A DNA stretch of 64,000 nucleotides from Candidatus Bathyarchaeota archaeon. GTDB taxonomy: Archaea; Thermoproteota; Bathyarchaeia; 40CM-2-53-6. The position numbers were made by a program, and so were the translations under genes. The notes under the pieces are model-generated. The model was not told the origin of the DNA. It worked only from the letters and a program-made list of their open reading frames with translations, and ran no database searches. The stretch is taken from assembly GCA_005888755.1 (NCBI GenBank), contig VBBQ01000030.1, positions 94,833 to 158,832 of the forward strand, written 5' to 3'. The number at the start of each line of letters is the position of its first letter. The stretch's first letter is position 1. Below, one piece after another: positions 7,764-16,454 of the stretch.

Positions 7764-8849
7764 TTAGAAATGCCTGAACGACCGTTCTCTGGTAAACAAC
7801 ATCTTGATACCATAATCGTCACAGGCCTTGACGATTGCTTGGTCTTCAACGGACCCGCCTGGCTGGACTATCGCTGATACCTTCTCCCGTGCCAATGCTT
7901 CTAAATTGTCTAGTTTTGGAAGAAATCCATCAGACGCCATCACGCTTCCTTCTAGGTCGTGGTTCATCTTGTGAGCTTTGTCGATAGAGTTCTCGATGGC
8001 CCCTATCCTGTCTTGCTGGCCGGTTCCGATCGCGAGTGATGTTCCATCTTTCCAGAATACCACCGCATTTGACCGAACCTCGCAACCCACCCACCACGCA
8101 TGCAACAGATCTAGGTACTCTGGCTCTGATGGTTTTTTCTTGGTAGGCACGGGGAGCTGTTTCATATTATCCAGTGACAATATGCTGGTTCGGTACTGGT
8201 CTTCTATGATCAAGGATCCATCCTCTAGCACTACTACATCCGGCGGCAATGCCGCGTCCTCTTTGCGTTGGGGTGGAACCTCTCCGACTCGTATGTCTCT
8301 CTTCGACTCGAAAACCGCTAATGCCTCAGACCCGTACCTTGGTGCATAGACGACTTCGACGAACGTCTTCATGATTTCTTCTGCGGTCTTTCGGTCAACA
8401 GGGCTGTTGAATATGACGACGCTTCCGAAAGCGGCCCGGTTATCAGAGTCTCTGGCCCGCGCATACACCTGACTCAGATGATCATGTCCTCTTGAAACCG
8501 CGACTCCTGATGGGTTGAGATGTTTCATCACTGCGACAGCGGGTTCTTTGAAATAACTCGTGATCCGCAACCCGTGACTTCCATCCTCGATATTCGTCGC
8601 CGAAGGTCCGTCTTTTCCCCATTTTACCCAATCGACATTTCCTATCCCGCCCTTCGATAATTTCGGTCTGTACAACGCTCCCTTCTGGTGCGGGTTCGTG
8701 CCATACCGCAGTCCCCGCATCCGGCCTTCCACTTTCCATTGGACCTTTGAGTAGTCGAACACCTTGTCGCCGATCATAAGCTTGAGCGATAATGGTAGAT
8801 CCTCGTCCCGGGCCGTCCGGTAGATCCTTCGGATCTGCTGATCGCTCAA
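7764..8849 (-). CDS. purH: AICAR formyltransferase (PurH C-terminal domain as separate protein)
   Basis: Transfers formyl from 10-formyl-THF to AICAR, giving FAICAR. The 361 residues cover only the transformylase half of bifunctional PurH: GLRYGTNPHQKGALY near the start, AVMKHLNPSGVAV with the catalytic Lys-His region, and later AIGTGQQDRIGAIENS, GSVMASDGFLP and SAIVQPGGSVEDQAI, ending in the usual TxxRSFRHF. The TTG start at 8849 overlaps the stop of the cyclohydrolase gene by 4 bases. It is a stand-alone partner rather than a broken fusion. Confidence 0.93.
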   Translation of the reverse strand: MSDQQIRRIYRTARDEDLPLSLKLMIGDKVFDYSKVQWKVEGRMRGLRYGTNPHQKGALYRPKLSKGGIGNVDWVKWGKDGPSATNIEDGSHGLRITSYFKEPAVAVMKHLNPSGVAVSRGHDHLSQVYARARDSDNRAAFGSVVIFNSPVDRKTAEEIMKTFVEVVYAPRYGSEALAVFESKRDIRVGEVPPQRKEDAALPPDVVVLEDGSLIIEDQYRTSILSLDNMKQLPVPTKKKPSEPEYLDLLHAWWVGCEVRSNAVVFWKDGTSLAIGTGQQDRIGAIENSIDKAHKMNHDLEGSVMASDGFLPKLDNLEALAREKVSAIVQPGGSVEDQAIVKACDDYGIKMLFTRERSFRHF

Positions 8850-9442
8850 TTCTTCAACTTGCCCAGGTAGCTCTCTATCGCTGTATCATACTCTGCGGTC
8901 AAGGCGAACGCCTCTCTCGCAAGTTTGCGTCTCAGTTCATCCGGGACCGCCTCATGCTTGTCCAGTTCCCGGATCAAAACATCGTACTGGGCAGGTCTGG
9001 TCAAAGGCGCGACTCTATTGTTGAGAAATGCGCCCTTTGCCGCAGCGCGGATCAGGGCGACACCTCCAATGTCGATATTGTCGATCGCTCTCCGCAGATT
9101 TATCGGGTCGCTCTTTACGACCTCCCGAAACGGATACAAGTTCACAACGACAAAATCCACCGGTTCGATCGCGTTTTCCTGCAGATATTTCAGCTGCGCT
9201 GGATCGTTCCAGTCGCCTAGAATTCCAGCATGTATCTTGGGATGGAGAGTTTTCACAAGTCCACCGGGCATCTCAGGAAATCCCGTATACGTTGAGACTT
9301 CTACGACCTCGTGTCGGAGTTTTCGGATCGCTTGGGCTGTCCCGCCTGAGCTGATCACTTTGATCTTGTGTCTGGCAAACGCTCCGACTATGTGTTCGAG
9401 TCTGGACTTGTCATAGACCGAGATCACAGCATTGCCAGTCAA
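8846..9442 (-). CDS. purH: IMP cyclohydrolase (PurH N-terminal, MGS-like domain as separate protein)
   Basis: Closes FAICAR to IMP, the last step of purine synthesis. The 198 residues match the N-terminal half of PurH: AVISVYDKSRLEHIVGAFA, KVISSGGTAQAIRKL, a GFPEMPGGLVKTLHPKIHAG block, VVVNLYPF, DIGGVALIRAAAKG and the closing AFALTAEYDTAIESYL. The start is TTG at 9442. It is read first and coupled by a TTGA overlap to the transformylase gene, so the two halves should be made together. Confidence 0.93.
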   Translation of the reverse strand: MTGNAVISVYDKSRLEHIVGAFARHKIKVISSGGTAQAIRKLRHEVVEVSTYTGFPEMPGGLVKTLHPKIHAGILGDWNDPAQLKYLQENAIEPVDFVVVNLYPFREVVKSDPINLRRAIDNIDIGGVALIRAAAKGAFLNNRVAPLTRPAQYDVLIRELDKHEAVPDELRRKLAREAFALTAEYDTAIESYLGKLKN

Positions 9443-9516
9443 GGATTTTTCGCGCAGAACCTTCTCGAGTCCTGCGTATTATTTAATCTGGTTCCGCGGA
9501 TGACGCCATGGCGCCG

Positions 9517-10065
9517 CTAAGGCCAACCGAGGCCGGCCTTTTCCACTGGCAGGATTCTTCTGGCGAGTTTTCCTGCGGCGGTGTGCTGGTAGAATATTGC
9601 CAGTGTTAGGAGGCCGGTCAAGCCCAAGATCCCTACTCCTGCCCAGAAGAATGGAAGAGCTGTGACTATGTGGAATATTTTTGCAACTACGCTCATCTGG
9701 GTGAAGACCTGGTTATGGGATGTTATTGTCAAGAATACTGTTCCTCCGTTGGCTGCGGTGATAGGAGTGTTTGGAATGTCGAATGTTCCCGCGAGGAAAG
9801 TAGCCGTGAAAAGAACCAGGTTGGACTCAACAAGTGTGAGTTTTACATCGATTGTGTTGCCACTCATAATGTGCGCTGTCGCGTAGTAGCCTGAGGGCGC
9901 GAATCCAATTTCCTGCGATAGACCGTTCGTGGTCAGCGTCGATGTAGAATATGTTGTGACATCTTGTTCTGCAGGCGCAGGGAATGATAACAGTACAAGG
10001 CCAGCAATTAGCAAGCTGCAAAGAATGGCGAGAGTGTACCGTTGACGCTGGCTGAACTTGGGCAT
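9517..10065 (-). CDS. Small exported membrane protein beside the ABC exporter
   Basis: Not assigned to a family. The 182 residues have an N-terminal hydrophobic segment (about 10-30), an outer beta-rich region of about 95 residues with many Thr/Ser, a second long hydrophobic segment (about 133-160) and a basic tail with LARRILP. It follows the FtsX-type permease on the same strand after 88 bases and may be an accessory subunit of that exporter. The start is ATG at 10065. Confidence 0.55.
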   Translation of the reverse strand: MPKFSQRQRYTLAILCSLLIAGLVLLSFPAPAEQDVTTYSTSTLTTNGLSQEIGFAPSGYYATAHIMSGNTIDVKLTLVESNLVLFTATFLAGTFDIPNTPITAANGGTVFLTITSHNQVFTQMSVVAKIFHIVTALPFFWAGVGILGLTGLLTLAIFYQHTAAGKLARRILPVEKAGLGWP

Positions 10066-10153
10066 GCCGGGCTCAAGATGATCAATCGATCTAGGCCGGA
10101 ACTAAGCCCGCCGTACCCTACTCCAATTCCCAACAGTAACGGTTACTCGCTCG

Positions 10154-12709
10154 CTATGCCTGTTCGAGAGCCCTAGTAATTTCCATTCGCGAAGCCCGGA
10201 GAGCAGGATACAGTGATCCCGTGACCACTGCAAGAATGGACAGTCCAAGGGCTTGTACCATGGCACTATAGGGTATGACGAATGGGAGGTAGAATCCTGC
10301 GAGGGTGGTGCTATTGGTCGCTCCCTCTAGCAGAAGGAGGCCTCCGGGAACGGAGAGAAGGAAGCCGAATAGGCCGAGTATGATTCCTTCACTGAGAAAA
10401 AGTCCGGATATCTGTCTCCTGCTCATTCCCTGCGAGCGCAATAGCCCTATCTCGCGCTTTCTATCGGTTACGTTCATGATCATTGTAGCGCTTATTCCTA
10501 GGGTCGCGATGAGGAGGGCGAAGTAGAGAACTAGGAGGATTATCGTGAATATCCGGTTAATCGTATCTCGAACAAGCGAGAGGAGTTGCCCGAGGGTCAG
10601 CGAATTCTCGGCAAAATCGTACCTTGGATACGTGGTAGCAATGTCGTGAGCTATCGTAGACGCTACTGGCTTGTATTGGGGCTTTAGATCAATCAAGAAA
10701 AGTGGCGCGTTGTTCTGGCCGCCAAAGAATTGAGTCTGAGTCTTAAAGGATACAACAATTGTGTCGCTGGCAAAACTGTTTCCAAACTGTATGTACTGCA
10801 GGACAGGCCCAGTGAAGATTCCTGCGACTCTGAACTCAACAGGCTTCGGGATGTCCATTGTAATGTTTTCTCCCGCGGAGACCCCCAATCTAGACGCCAA
10901 AGAATCAGGTAACAGCACAGTTTGATTGTTGCTTGCCAATTGGGCATACGCAACCTGCGGAGGCGGCGAGTTAACGAATTGATAGTTAACGATCTGGGGG
11001 AATACTGTCGGATCGATTGCGAGTATTCCTACAGATGTTCTGTTGCCGGATGGACCAAAAGCAGTCGGGTTCACAGGAAGGAAACTAGGTCCGAGGGGAG
11101 TCGCAGATGAGACTTGGGCTAAACTCGTCAGGTTGTTTGTGAAACTGATAGGCAATGACTCGTTTGCGACGAGGATGATATCGGCCCCCAATGCTTCTTG
11201 GATTCCCTGATCGAGAGCTGTCTGGACCCCTCCTTGGATACCTCCTAGCATGATCACGAAGCTGAGTGTGATTGTGATCATTCCGAACGAGATCGCGTTT
11301 CTAAGCAATCTGCGTCTACCGTTTCTCGATGCGATGTATCCAACAGCTCTTGAGAATGGTAGGAGCGGTGCGGTGAGTATTCGGCCTGATCGTCCGAACA
11401 GTATTGCGCCGAGAATAACCAGCCCCATTGGGATGAGTGCAACATCGAGGTAGGGGACGTGGAACGGCGTTATTCTGGCAGCCTCTAGCGAGCCAACTGT
11501 GAGCATGCCCAAGCTGACAAGGACGATGATTGAATCCGGGATTCGTTTTCGAGAGTTTCGGGCGGAGGGTCTAATCGCTTGGATAATGTTGATCCGGCTT
11601 GCGGAGGCGGCTGGGTAGAGCGATCCGGCGAAGACAGCTGCAAAGCCCGCTCCAAGCCCCATTAGAGTGATGGTTGGGGTGAGCTGGACTAGCGGGAGAG
11701 ATGGGGTTTGGAGAATGTTCTCTGCAACTGCGGTGAAGCCCCTCGATAGAATCAACCCTGTAAAGACACCGGCCACTGTTCCGATGGTGCCGATCAGCAT
11801 TCCCTCAACCAAGAAAATCTTGAAGATCTGTGACCGGCTGGTTCCGACGGCACGCATGACCCCGATCTCGTAAGTGCGTTCGTTTACGGTCATGAACAGA
11901 GTGTTGAAGACGATGAAAGCACAAACGACTAGCGCGACGGCGACCATTACGTTTAGCCCTAGTTCGAATCCGGCGGTTTGTCCCGCTATTCTTTGAACAG
12001 CTTCAGCTTTTGGCGCGTTTACATTGAAAAGCGGTGAGCCTAGGAGACGTTGAATCTCGTCCCGGACCTGTGGCGCTCGGGTTGGATCATTGAGAGTTGC
12101 GTAGATGTGGGAGATCATTCCTTGAAAGTTTAGGGTTGATTGGAGCTCAGGGAGGTTGACATAGACCGACGCGCCGATGTTGCGCAGCGGATGGTTGATT
12201 CCCACCACTGATAGAGGAATCGTGACATTGGTTCTAGCAATGACGTTTGGAGTGAAGACGTTGAGTGTGGACCCGATTCTCAGCGCATACTTCTGGGCCA
12301 GCCCATCATCCACCGTTGCCTGGCCTGGAGAGAGAGTCTTGGCGCCGGTAATGTTGTAGCTGGAATAATCGAAGTCGGTCCCGTTGACTCCTACCAAGGG
12401 AAAGAATGTCCGATTGTCGGTGGTGCCAAACCAGATTAGTCTGACGGCTGTTTGTTGAACTTCAGAGGCACTCTGGACATTGCTCAGATAGTGGCTAGGG
12501 AATACTGGTGGAAGTCCGCCGTAGCTTACGACGATATCTGTCCGGCCCCAGAACTTGTTGATGTAATTGGTGAACTCGCCAGTCGCACTTGCAGTCGCTA
12601 GATTGATCCCCACGAGCAATGCGACTCCGAGAATGACGGCGAGAATTGTAAGCGCGGTTCTTGCGCGCCGTTTTGGAAGATTGCGGTAGGCAATCTTGGC
12701 CGAAAGCAT
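10154..12709 (-). CDS. ABC transporter permease, MacB/FtsX family
   Basis: The 851-residue protein has an N-terminal helix (about 18-40), an outer MacB-like domain, three helices around 250-385 containing ERTYEIGVMRAVGTSRSQI, a second half with its own helix and outer domain, and a final three-helix FtsX block with DRKREIGLLRSQGMSRRQI. The doubled ERxxEIGxxRAxG motif marks an internally duplicated FtsX/LolC-type permease. It moves lipids, lipoproteins or peptides out of the membrane, or acts as a mechanotransmitter. Its ATPase is encoded immediately upstream. Confidence 0.88.
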   Translation of the reverse strand: MLSAKIAYRNLPKRRARTALTILAVILGVALLVGINLATASATGEFTNYINKFWGRTDIVVSYGGLPPVFPSHYLSNVQSASEVQQTAVRLIWFGTTDNRTFFPLVGVNGTDFDYSSYNITGAKTLSPGQATVDDGLAQKYALRIGSTLNVFTPNVIARTNVTIPLSVVGINHPLRNIGASVYVNLPELQSTLNFQGMISHIYATLNDPTRAPQVRDEIQRLLGSPLFNVNAPKAEAVQRIAGQTAGFELGLNVMVAVALVVCAFIVFNTLFMTVNERTYEIGVMRAVGTSRSQIFKIFLVEGMLIGTIGTVAGVFTGLILSRGFTAVAENILQTPSLPLVQLTPTITLMGLGAGFAAVFAGSLYPAASASRINIIQAIRPSARNSRKRIPDSIIVLVSLGMLTVGSLEAARITPFHVPYLDVALIPMGLVILGAILFGRSGRILTAPLLPFSRAVGYIASRNGRRRLLRNAISFGMITITLSFVIMLGGIQGGVQTALDQGIQEALGADIILVANESLPISFTNNLTSLAQVSSATPLGPSFLPVNPTAFGPSGNRTSVGILAIDPTVFPQIVNYQFVNSPPPQVAYAQLASNNQTVLLPDSLASRLGVSAGENITMDIPKPVEFRVAGIFTGPVLQYIQFGNSFASDTIVVSFKTQTQFFGGQNNAPLFLIDLKPQYKPVASTIAHDIATTYPRYDFAENSLTLGQLLSLVRDTINRIFTIILLVLYFALLIATLGISATMIMNVTDRKREIGLLRSQGMSRRQISGLFLSEGIILGLFGFLLSVPGGLLLLEGATNSTTLAGFYLPFVIPYSAMVQALGLSILAVVTGSLYPALRASRMEITRALEQA

Positions 12710-12729
12710 GATCTAGTATCAGCTTTGCA

Positions 12730-13500
12730 CTAGTTGGGCTGTGAGAGAGATCGTGCGGGTTCCGGAGGAACAGGCTCTATCGCTCTCATCCTGTAGGACT
12801 CTCTGGGATGCTGTTGCGGTCCTTTCGTTATCATACCGTCGCGCATTTCAAACAGTCTCTCCGCTCGATCCGCGACCACTGGGTCGTGTGTGACGACTAG
12901 GACGGAAGCGTTCTCTTTCTTCGCTGACTCGTACATTATCTGAACTACCTCAGTGCCTGTCTTCGTGTCCAAGTCTCCTGTTGGTTCGTCGGCGAGGATG
13001 ATTTTCGGGTGGTTTGCTAGGGCTCGGGCTATGGCAACCCGTTGTTGCTCTCCCCCGCTCAGTTCATCTGGGAGGTGCGTGAGGCGTTCTTTGAGGCCGA
13101 CGCGCTCAAGCATCAAGCGGGCTCTTTCTTGGGCAGCTTTCGGTTTCACTCCGGCGGTTAGCAGAGGCAGTTCCACGTTTTCTAAGGCTGTCAGTACTGG
13201 TATGAGATTGTGAAACTGGAAGACGAAGCCGATCTTGTATCGCCTGAGCTTTGTGAGCTGACCATCCTTCATGCCAGTGATGTCGTCTCCGTCAATCAAC
13301 ACTTTCCCAGATGATGGTTTGTCCAGTGTTCCTATGATATTGAGGAGTGTCGTCTTTCCCGACCCCGAGGGTCCGGTTATGACTACGAACTCAGCCTGGT
13401 ACAGGGTGAGGTTGACCCCGCGGAGCGCGTTCACCATGACGTTGCCTAGGCGATATGTTTTCTCCAAGTTCGCAACTTGGACTACGGCAGGGGTTTCCAA
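12730..13500 (-). CDS. ABC transporter ATP-binding protein, LolD/MacB type
   Basis: The 256 residues contain Walker A (TGPSGSGKTTLLN, about 41-50), the Q-loop region FQFHNLIPVLTALENVELPL typical of LolD/MacB ATPases, the signature LSGGEQQRVAIARALAN, Walker B with ILADEPTGDLD, and the H-loop VVTHDP. It powers the FtsX-type permease whose gene follows 20 bases downstream. The start is TTG at 13500. It heads a three-gene minus-strand operon, diverging from the exonuclease gene. Confidence 0.92.
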   Translation of the reverse strand: METPAVVQVANLEKTYRLGNVMVNALRGVNLTLYQAEFVVITGPSGSGKTTLLNIIGTLDKPSSGKVLIDGDDITGMKDGQLTKLRRYKIGFVFQFHNLIPVLTALENVELPLLTAGVKPKAAQERARLMLERVGLKERLTHLPDELSGGEQQRVAIARALANHPKIILADEPTGDLDTKTGTEVVQIMYESAKKENASVLVVTHDPVVADRAERLFEMRDGMITKGPQQHPRESYRMRAIEPVPPEPARSLSQPN

Positions 13501-13570
13501 CTAGGCTCAGTCCGCAAGAGGCTAGGAGCCGAGCCCCGAATATCTTCCTTTCGAGGATAGCTTCCCGAAG

Positions 13571-13580
13571 CGCTTAAGCC
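13571..13580 (+). promoter_or_regulatory. TATA-like box of the exonuclease gene
   Basis: GCTTAAGC (13572-13579) is centred about 27 bases before the ATG at 13603, so transcription would start at or next to the start codon and give a leaderless message. Confidence 0.4.
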
Positions 13581-13602
13581 CTGAGAGAATCATTCTCGGA
13601 CT

Positions 13603-14154
13603 ATGGCTGCTAGGATTGTGATTCTCGATATCGAGACGACATCGCTTGAGGCGGACGCGGGAACGCTAGTGAGCGCTGGGCTCATGTCGGATGTCGGACG
13701 GGGCGAGTATTTGGAGGTGAAGACGACGAGCGACGAAAAGCCGCTTCTATTGAGGCTCGTGAAGCGATTGGAGAGTTACGATGTCATGGTGACTTGGAAT
13801 GGTAGGAGCTTCGACATCCCGTTTCTCACGACCCGTCTCATGAAACACGCGCTTGATCCTAGACCGATTCTCCGCAAGTCGCATATTGATCTTGCTGATA
13901 TTGTGAAGAGCAGGTTGAGGCTCACGTTCACCTATCTCGATCACGTTTGTGACTTCTTCCAGATAGCTCGAAAGAAAGGTCCGATGGGCCTCGACGTCCC
14001 ACACCTCTATATCCGAGCGCTGGAAGGGGATAGAAAGGCCGCAGCGTCTATACGTGAGCACTGCCTTGACGATTTGCGGGCAACCCGGCAAGTTTTCCTG
14101 AAGCTCAAGCCTCTGATTGAGCAGCAGCTAGAGTACGCCGAAGGGCAGTCTTAG
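13603..14154 (+). CDS. Predicted DEDD-type 3'-5' exonuclease, RNase H-like fold
   Basis: The 183-residue protein has the three exonuclease motifs: DIETTSLEADAGT at the start (Asp and Glu), VTWNGRSFDIPFLTTR in the middle (Asp), and REHCLDDLRATRQVF near the end (Asp). The position that is usually Tyr in the related YxxxD motif is His here. This fits the family of small archaeal and bacterial predicted exonucleases with an RNase H-like fold; the substrate is unknown. It ends 27 bases inside the 3' end of the convergent rhomboid gene. Confidence 0.8.
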   Translation: MAARIVILDIETTSLEADAGTLVSAGLMSDVGRGEYLEVKTTSDEKPLLLRLVKRLESYDVMVTWNGRSFDIPFLTTRLMKHALDPRPILRKSHIDLADIVKSRLRLTFTYLDHVCDFFQIARKKGPMGLDVPHLYIRALEGDRKAAASIREHCLDDLRATRQVFLKLKPLIEQQLEYAEGQS

Positions 14155-14808
14155 CCCGAAGAATGTTGCGAGAACTGCGAGGATTGCGAGGTAAACGCCG
14201 AAGAGTCCGAGGGTGATTAGGAGGTTTCTTGGCCAGCGTTTGCTCCATGCTATTCCGAACGGTACGCCTACTGTGAAGCCTATGACGTGGGCGATGTAGG
14301 CGATGCTGGGATCGTAGCCAAGACCAGGGATCAACGTCGGATCGTATACGAGTGCTACGTTGTAGAGGAAGTAGAGCATGGCTACGAGTCCCTGCGGAGC
14401 CATGAAGAGGAACGAAAACTTCAGCGGGTTCATCAGCATCACACAGGCGGCTAGTGTGAAGATGGCTGCTGAGGCTCCGAGCATGCCGGTGTCGGGTGCG
14501 TAGAGTCCAAGGGCGGGAGGGAGGAGGAATGCCGTGAATCCTCCAATGAAGAAGACGGCGAGGTGGTAGTCTCTGCCGATCATCTTCTCAAGGGTGTTTC
14601 CGAACACGAAAAGGAAGAGCATATTTCCGAAGAGATGGGTAGGGCTGGCGTGGAGGAAGAGGGCGGTGAAGATTGTCCATACTCTTCCGGCCAGTAGGTT
14701 GTTCCAGCTGAACACGAAATTTGTGTCGATGAAGTTGGGGTCCTGCTGCCAGGCCCAGAGGCTCAGGCCTACGCATCCTAGTATGAGTAGATAATTGACC
14801 CTCAACAA
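14128..14808 (-). CDS. Rhomboid family intramembrane serine protease
   Basis: The 226-residue protein has about six membrane helices. Rhomboid hallmarks are WTIFTALFLHASPTHLFGNM (the His-x3-Asn region of helix 2), GMLGASAAIF (GxSx motif with the catalytic Ser), and IAYIAHVIGFTVGVPFG (catalytic His). It cleaves within or near membrane helices of substrates. The start is TTG at 14808. The last 27 bases overlap the exonuclease gene tail to tail. Confidence 0.92.
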   Translation of the reverse strand: MLRVNYLLILGCVGLSLWAWQQDPNFIDTNFVFSWNNLLAGRVWTIFTALFLHASPTHLFGNMLFLFVFGNTLEKMIGRDYHLAVFFIGGFTAFLLPPALGLYAPDTGMLGASAAIFTLAACVMLMNPLKFSFLFMAPQGLVAMLYFLYNVALVYDPTLIPGLGYDPSIAYIAHVIGFTVGVPFGIAWSKRWPRNLLITLGLFGVYLAILAVLATFFGLRLPFGVL

Positions 14809-14917
14809 GAACCCCTCGAAGCCGCTCTGCCTCTAGGGGCCTATTTCAGAAGTTCCTAACTACGGCCATATGCTCTTCGTTCTTTTCGGTTCGTTGTGTA
14901 AAGACCGTTTGCGCCAA

Positions 14918-14930
14918 ACCCTTTTACCCG
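14918..14930 (+). promoter_or_regulatory. TATA-like box of the heme O synthase gene
   Basis: ACCCTTTTACCC lies centred about 35 bases before the TTG at 14959, giving a predicted leader of about 9 bases. This matches the short leaders seen at several other genes in the window. Confidence 0.4.
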
Positions 14931-14958
14931 CCAGCAAGCCGAGGCCTCGCGTTCATCC

Positions 14959-15840
14959 TTGGGGTTCAGATCCCAATCCAGAGCCGAAGCCTATCTGCAG
15001 CTTACTAAGCCGAAGATAGTGTTGCTGCTGGACTTTACCGCGCTCATGGCTTTTCTTGTAGCGACACGAGGCATCAACGTGTTCAACCTAGCCGCGGTCT
15101 TGGTCGCCGGTACCCTCGCTTCTGGTGGAGCTGGCGCATTGAACTGCTATCTCGATCGAGACATCGACCAGAGTATGGGGCGCACCAGCCAGAGGCCGAT
15201 TCCGAAAGGGGAGTTATCACCGTTCAACGCGCTAGCGTTCGGATTGGCACTGGTAGCTGTTGGAGTCGGAATCTCCCTATTTCTTCTCTCTCTCTGGGCG
15301 AGCTTGTTCATCTTTCTCGGTGCTGCGATCTACGTTGGGTTCTATACGAAATGGTTGAAGCGTCGGACGACGCTCAACATCGTCCTCGGAGGATCAGCAG
15401 GGAGTTGCGCGCCCTTGGCAGGCTGGGCAGCGGCCACAGGAAACGTTGGTGTGATCGCACCTTGGTTAATGGCTCTGCTCGTCTTTGTCTGGACGCCAAG
15501 CCACTTCTGGAGCCTCGCCCTTCGAGCTTCCAACGATTACGCGAAGGCTGGAATTCCAATGCTCCCAGTTGTTGTCGGGGACAAGAAGGCCGCCCAGTAC
15601 ATCGCCCTCAACACCTTCCTCCTCGTACCATCCTCCCTCATCTTCGTCCCGCTGGGAATCTTCGGGATCATCTACCTCGCAATCGCCGGAGCGTTGGGTC
15701 TCGGAATGATTATTCTAGACTTGAAGCTGGCTTTCAACCCGACAAAAGCTCAGGCTTGGACCGCGTTCAAATTCTCGAGCCCATACCTGGCTATTGTGTT
15801 TCTCGCGATGGTACTCGACTACCGAATCGTTCTGCACTAG
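14959..15840 (+). CDS. ctaB: Protoheme IX farnesyltransferase (heme O synthase)
   Basis: Attaches a farnesyl (or longer) chain to heme B, making heme O for heme-copper oxidases. The 293-residue UbiA-superfamily protein has about eight to nine membrane helices, the first Asp-rich motif in NCYLDRDIDQSMGRTSQRP, and the second block with WTPSHFWSLALRASNDYAKAG. It starts with LTKPKIVLLLDFTAL, typical of CtaB. No oxidase subunit gene lies in the window. The start is TTG at 14959. Confidence 0.93.
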   Translation: MGFRSQSRAEAYLQLTKPKIVLLLDFTALMAFLVATRGINVFNLAAVLVAGTLASGGAGALNCYLDRDIDQSMGRTSQRPIPKGELSPFNALAFGLALVAVGVGISLFLLSLWASLFIFLGAAIYVGFYTKWLKRRTTLNIVLGGSAGSCAPLAGWAAATGNVGVIAPWLMALLVFVWTPSHFWSLALRASNDYAKAGIPMLPVVVGDKKAAQYIALNTFLLVPSSLIFVPLGIFGIIYLAIAGALGLGMIILDLKLAFNPTKAQAWTAFKFSSPYLAIVFLAMVLDYRIVLH

Positions 15841-15854
15841 ACAGCCAGTCAGGA

Positions 15855-16451
15855 TCACCGGATCAGTTTCAAGAGGTTTCGGAGGATCATCATACCATGT
15901 GGATGCTCGTCATTCGACCGCTCGGGATGGAACTGGACGCCGTAGATCGGCTCTGACCTGTGTACCATCGCTTCGACCTTGGACGTCGTTGATTGCGCCA
16001 GATGTTGGAACGCGTCGGGGACTTTGGTAAGTTCCTGCCGGTGTGATTCCGCAACCATCAGGTCGGAGGGTAGTCCATCGAACAATGGATGCTTCTTGAC
16101 GATGCTTACTTTTTCGTAGCCGCGGAGCATTTGGCCAAGGTCCCGCATCGGGACGTCAAAGGCTGACCCGATGATCTGATGTCCATAGCATATTCCTAGA
16201 ATCGGAAACTTGGCCTTTCTGACAAGGTCTATCTCGGGCTGGAATAGCTCTCGGGTTCTAGGTTTTGAGAGCAGGGCGCTGGACCCTGTAAGAATTACTA
16301 GGTCCGGTTCGGATTCTACAACTCTACGGTAAAGGTCGGGCTCGTTGAAGTCTATCTTCTCTGTCGACTGTCCGCTGCATCTTTCTATGTTCTGGACTGC
16401 TCTCTCAGTCTGTCCGGGTTGTTTGTAGTTATTTACAACTACGATTTTCAA
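15855..16451 (-). CDS. Class I glutamine amidotransferase, GuaA-subunit-like
   Basis: The 198 residues have the class I GATase triad: the nucleophile elbow GICYGHQIIG (Cys near 87), and the His and Glu of VQFHPERSND. It resembles the free-standing GMP synthase glutaminase subunit of archaea or general GATase1 proteins. No GMP synthase partner lies nearby, so the acceptor enzyme is unknown. It follows the frameshifted aminotransferase gene with a 3-base gap, which suggests a joint pathway. The start is TTG at 16451. Confidence 0.8.
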   Translation of the reverse strand: MKIVVVNNYKQPGQTERAVQNIERCSGQSTEKIDFNEPDLYRRVVESEPDLVILTGSSALLSKPRTRELFQPEIDLVRKAKFPILGICYGHQIIGSAFDVPMRDLGQMLRGYEKVSIVKKHPLFDGLPSDLMVAESHRQELTKVPDAFQHLAQSTTSKVEAMVHRSEPIYGVQFHPERSNDEHPHGMMILRNLLKLIR

Positions 16452-16454
16452 GGT

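Noticed and set aside
8846-8849. Split purH as a frameshifted single gene
   Set aside because: The junction is a clean TTGA stop/start overlap of the kind used at several intact gene pairs, and both products have complete domains.
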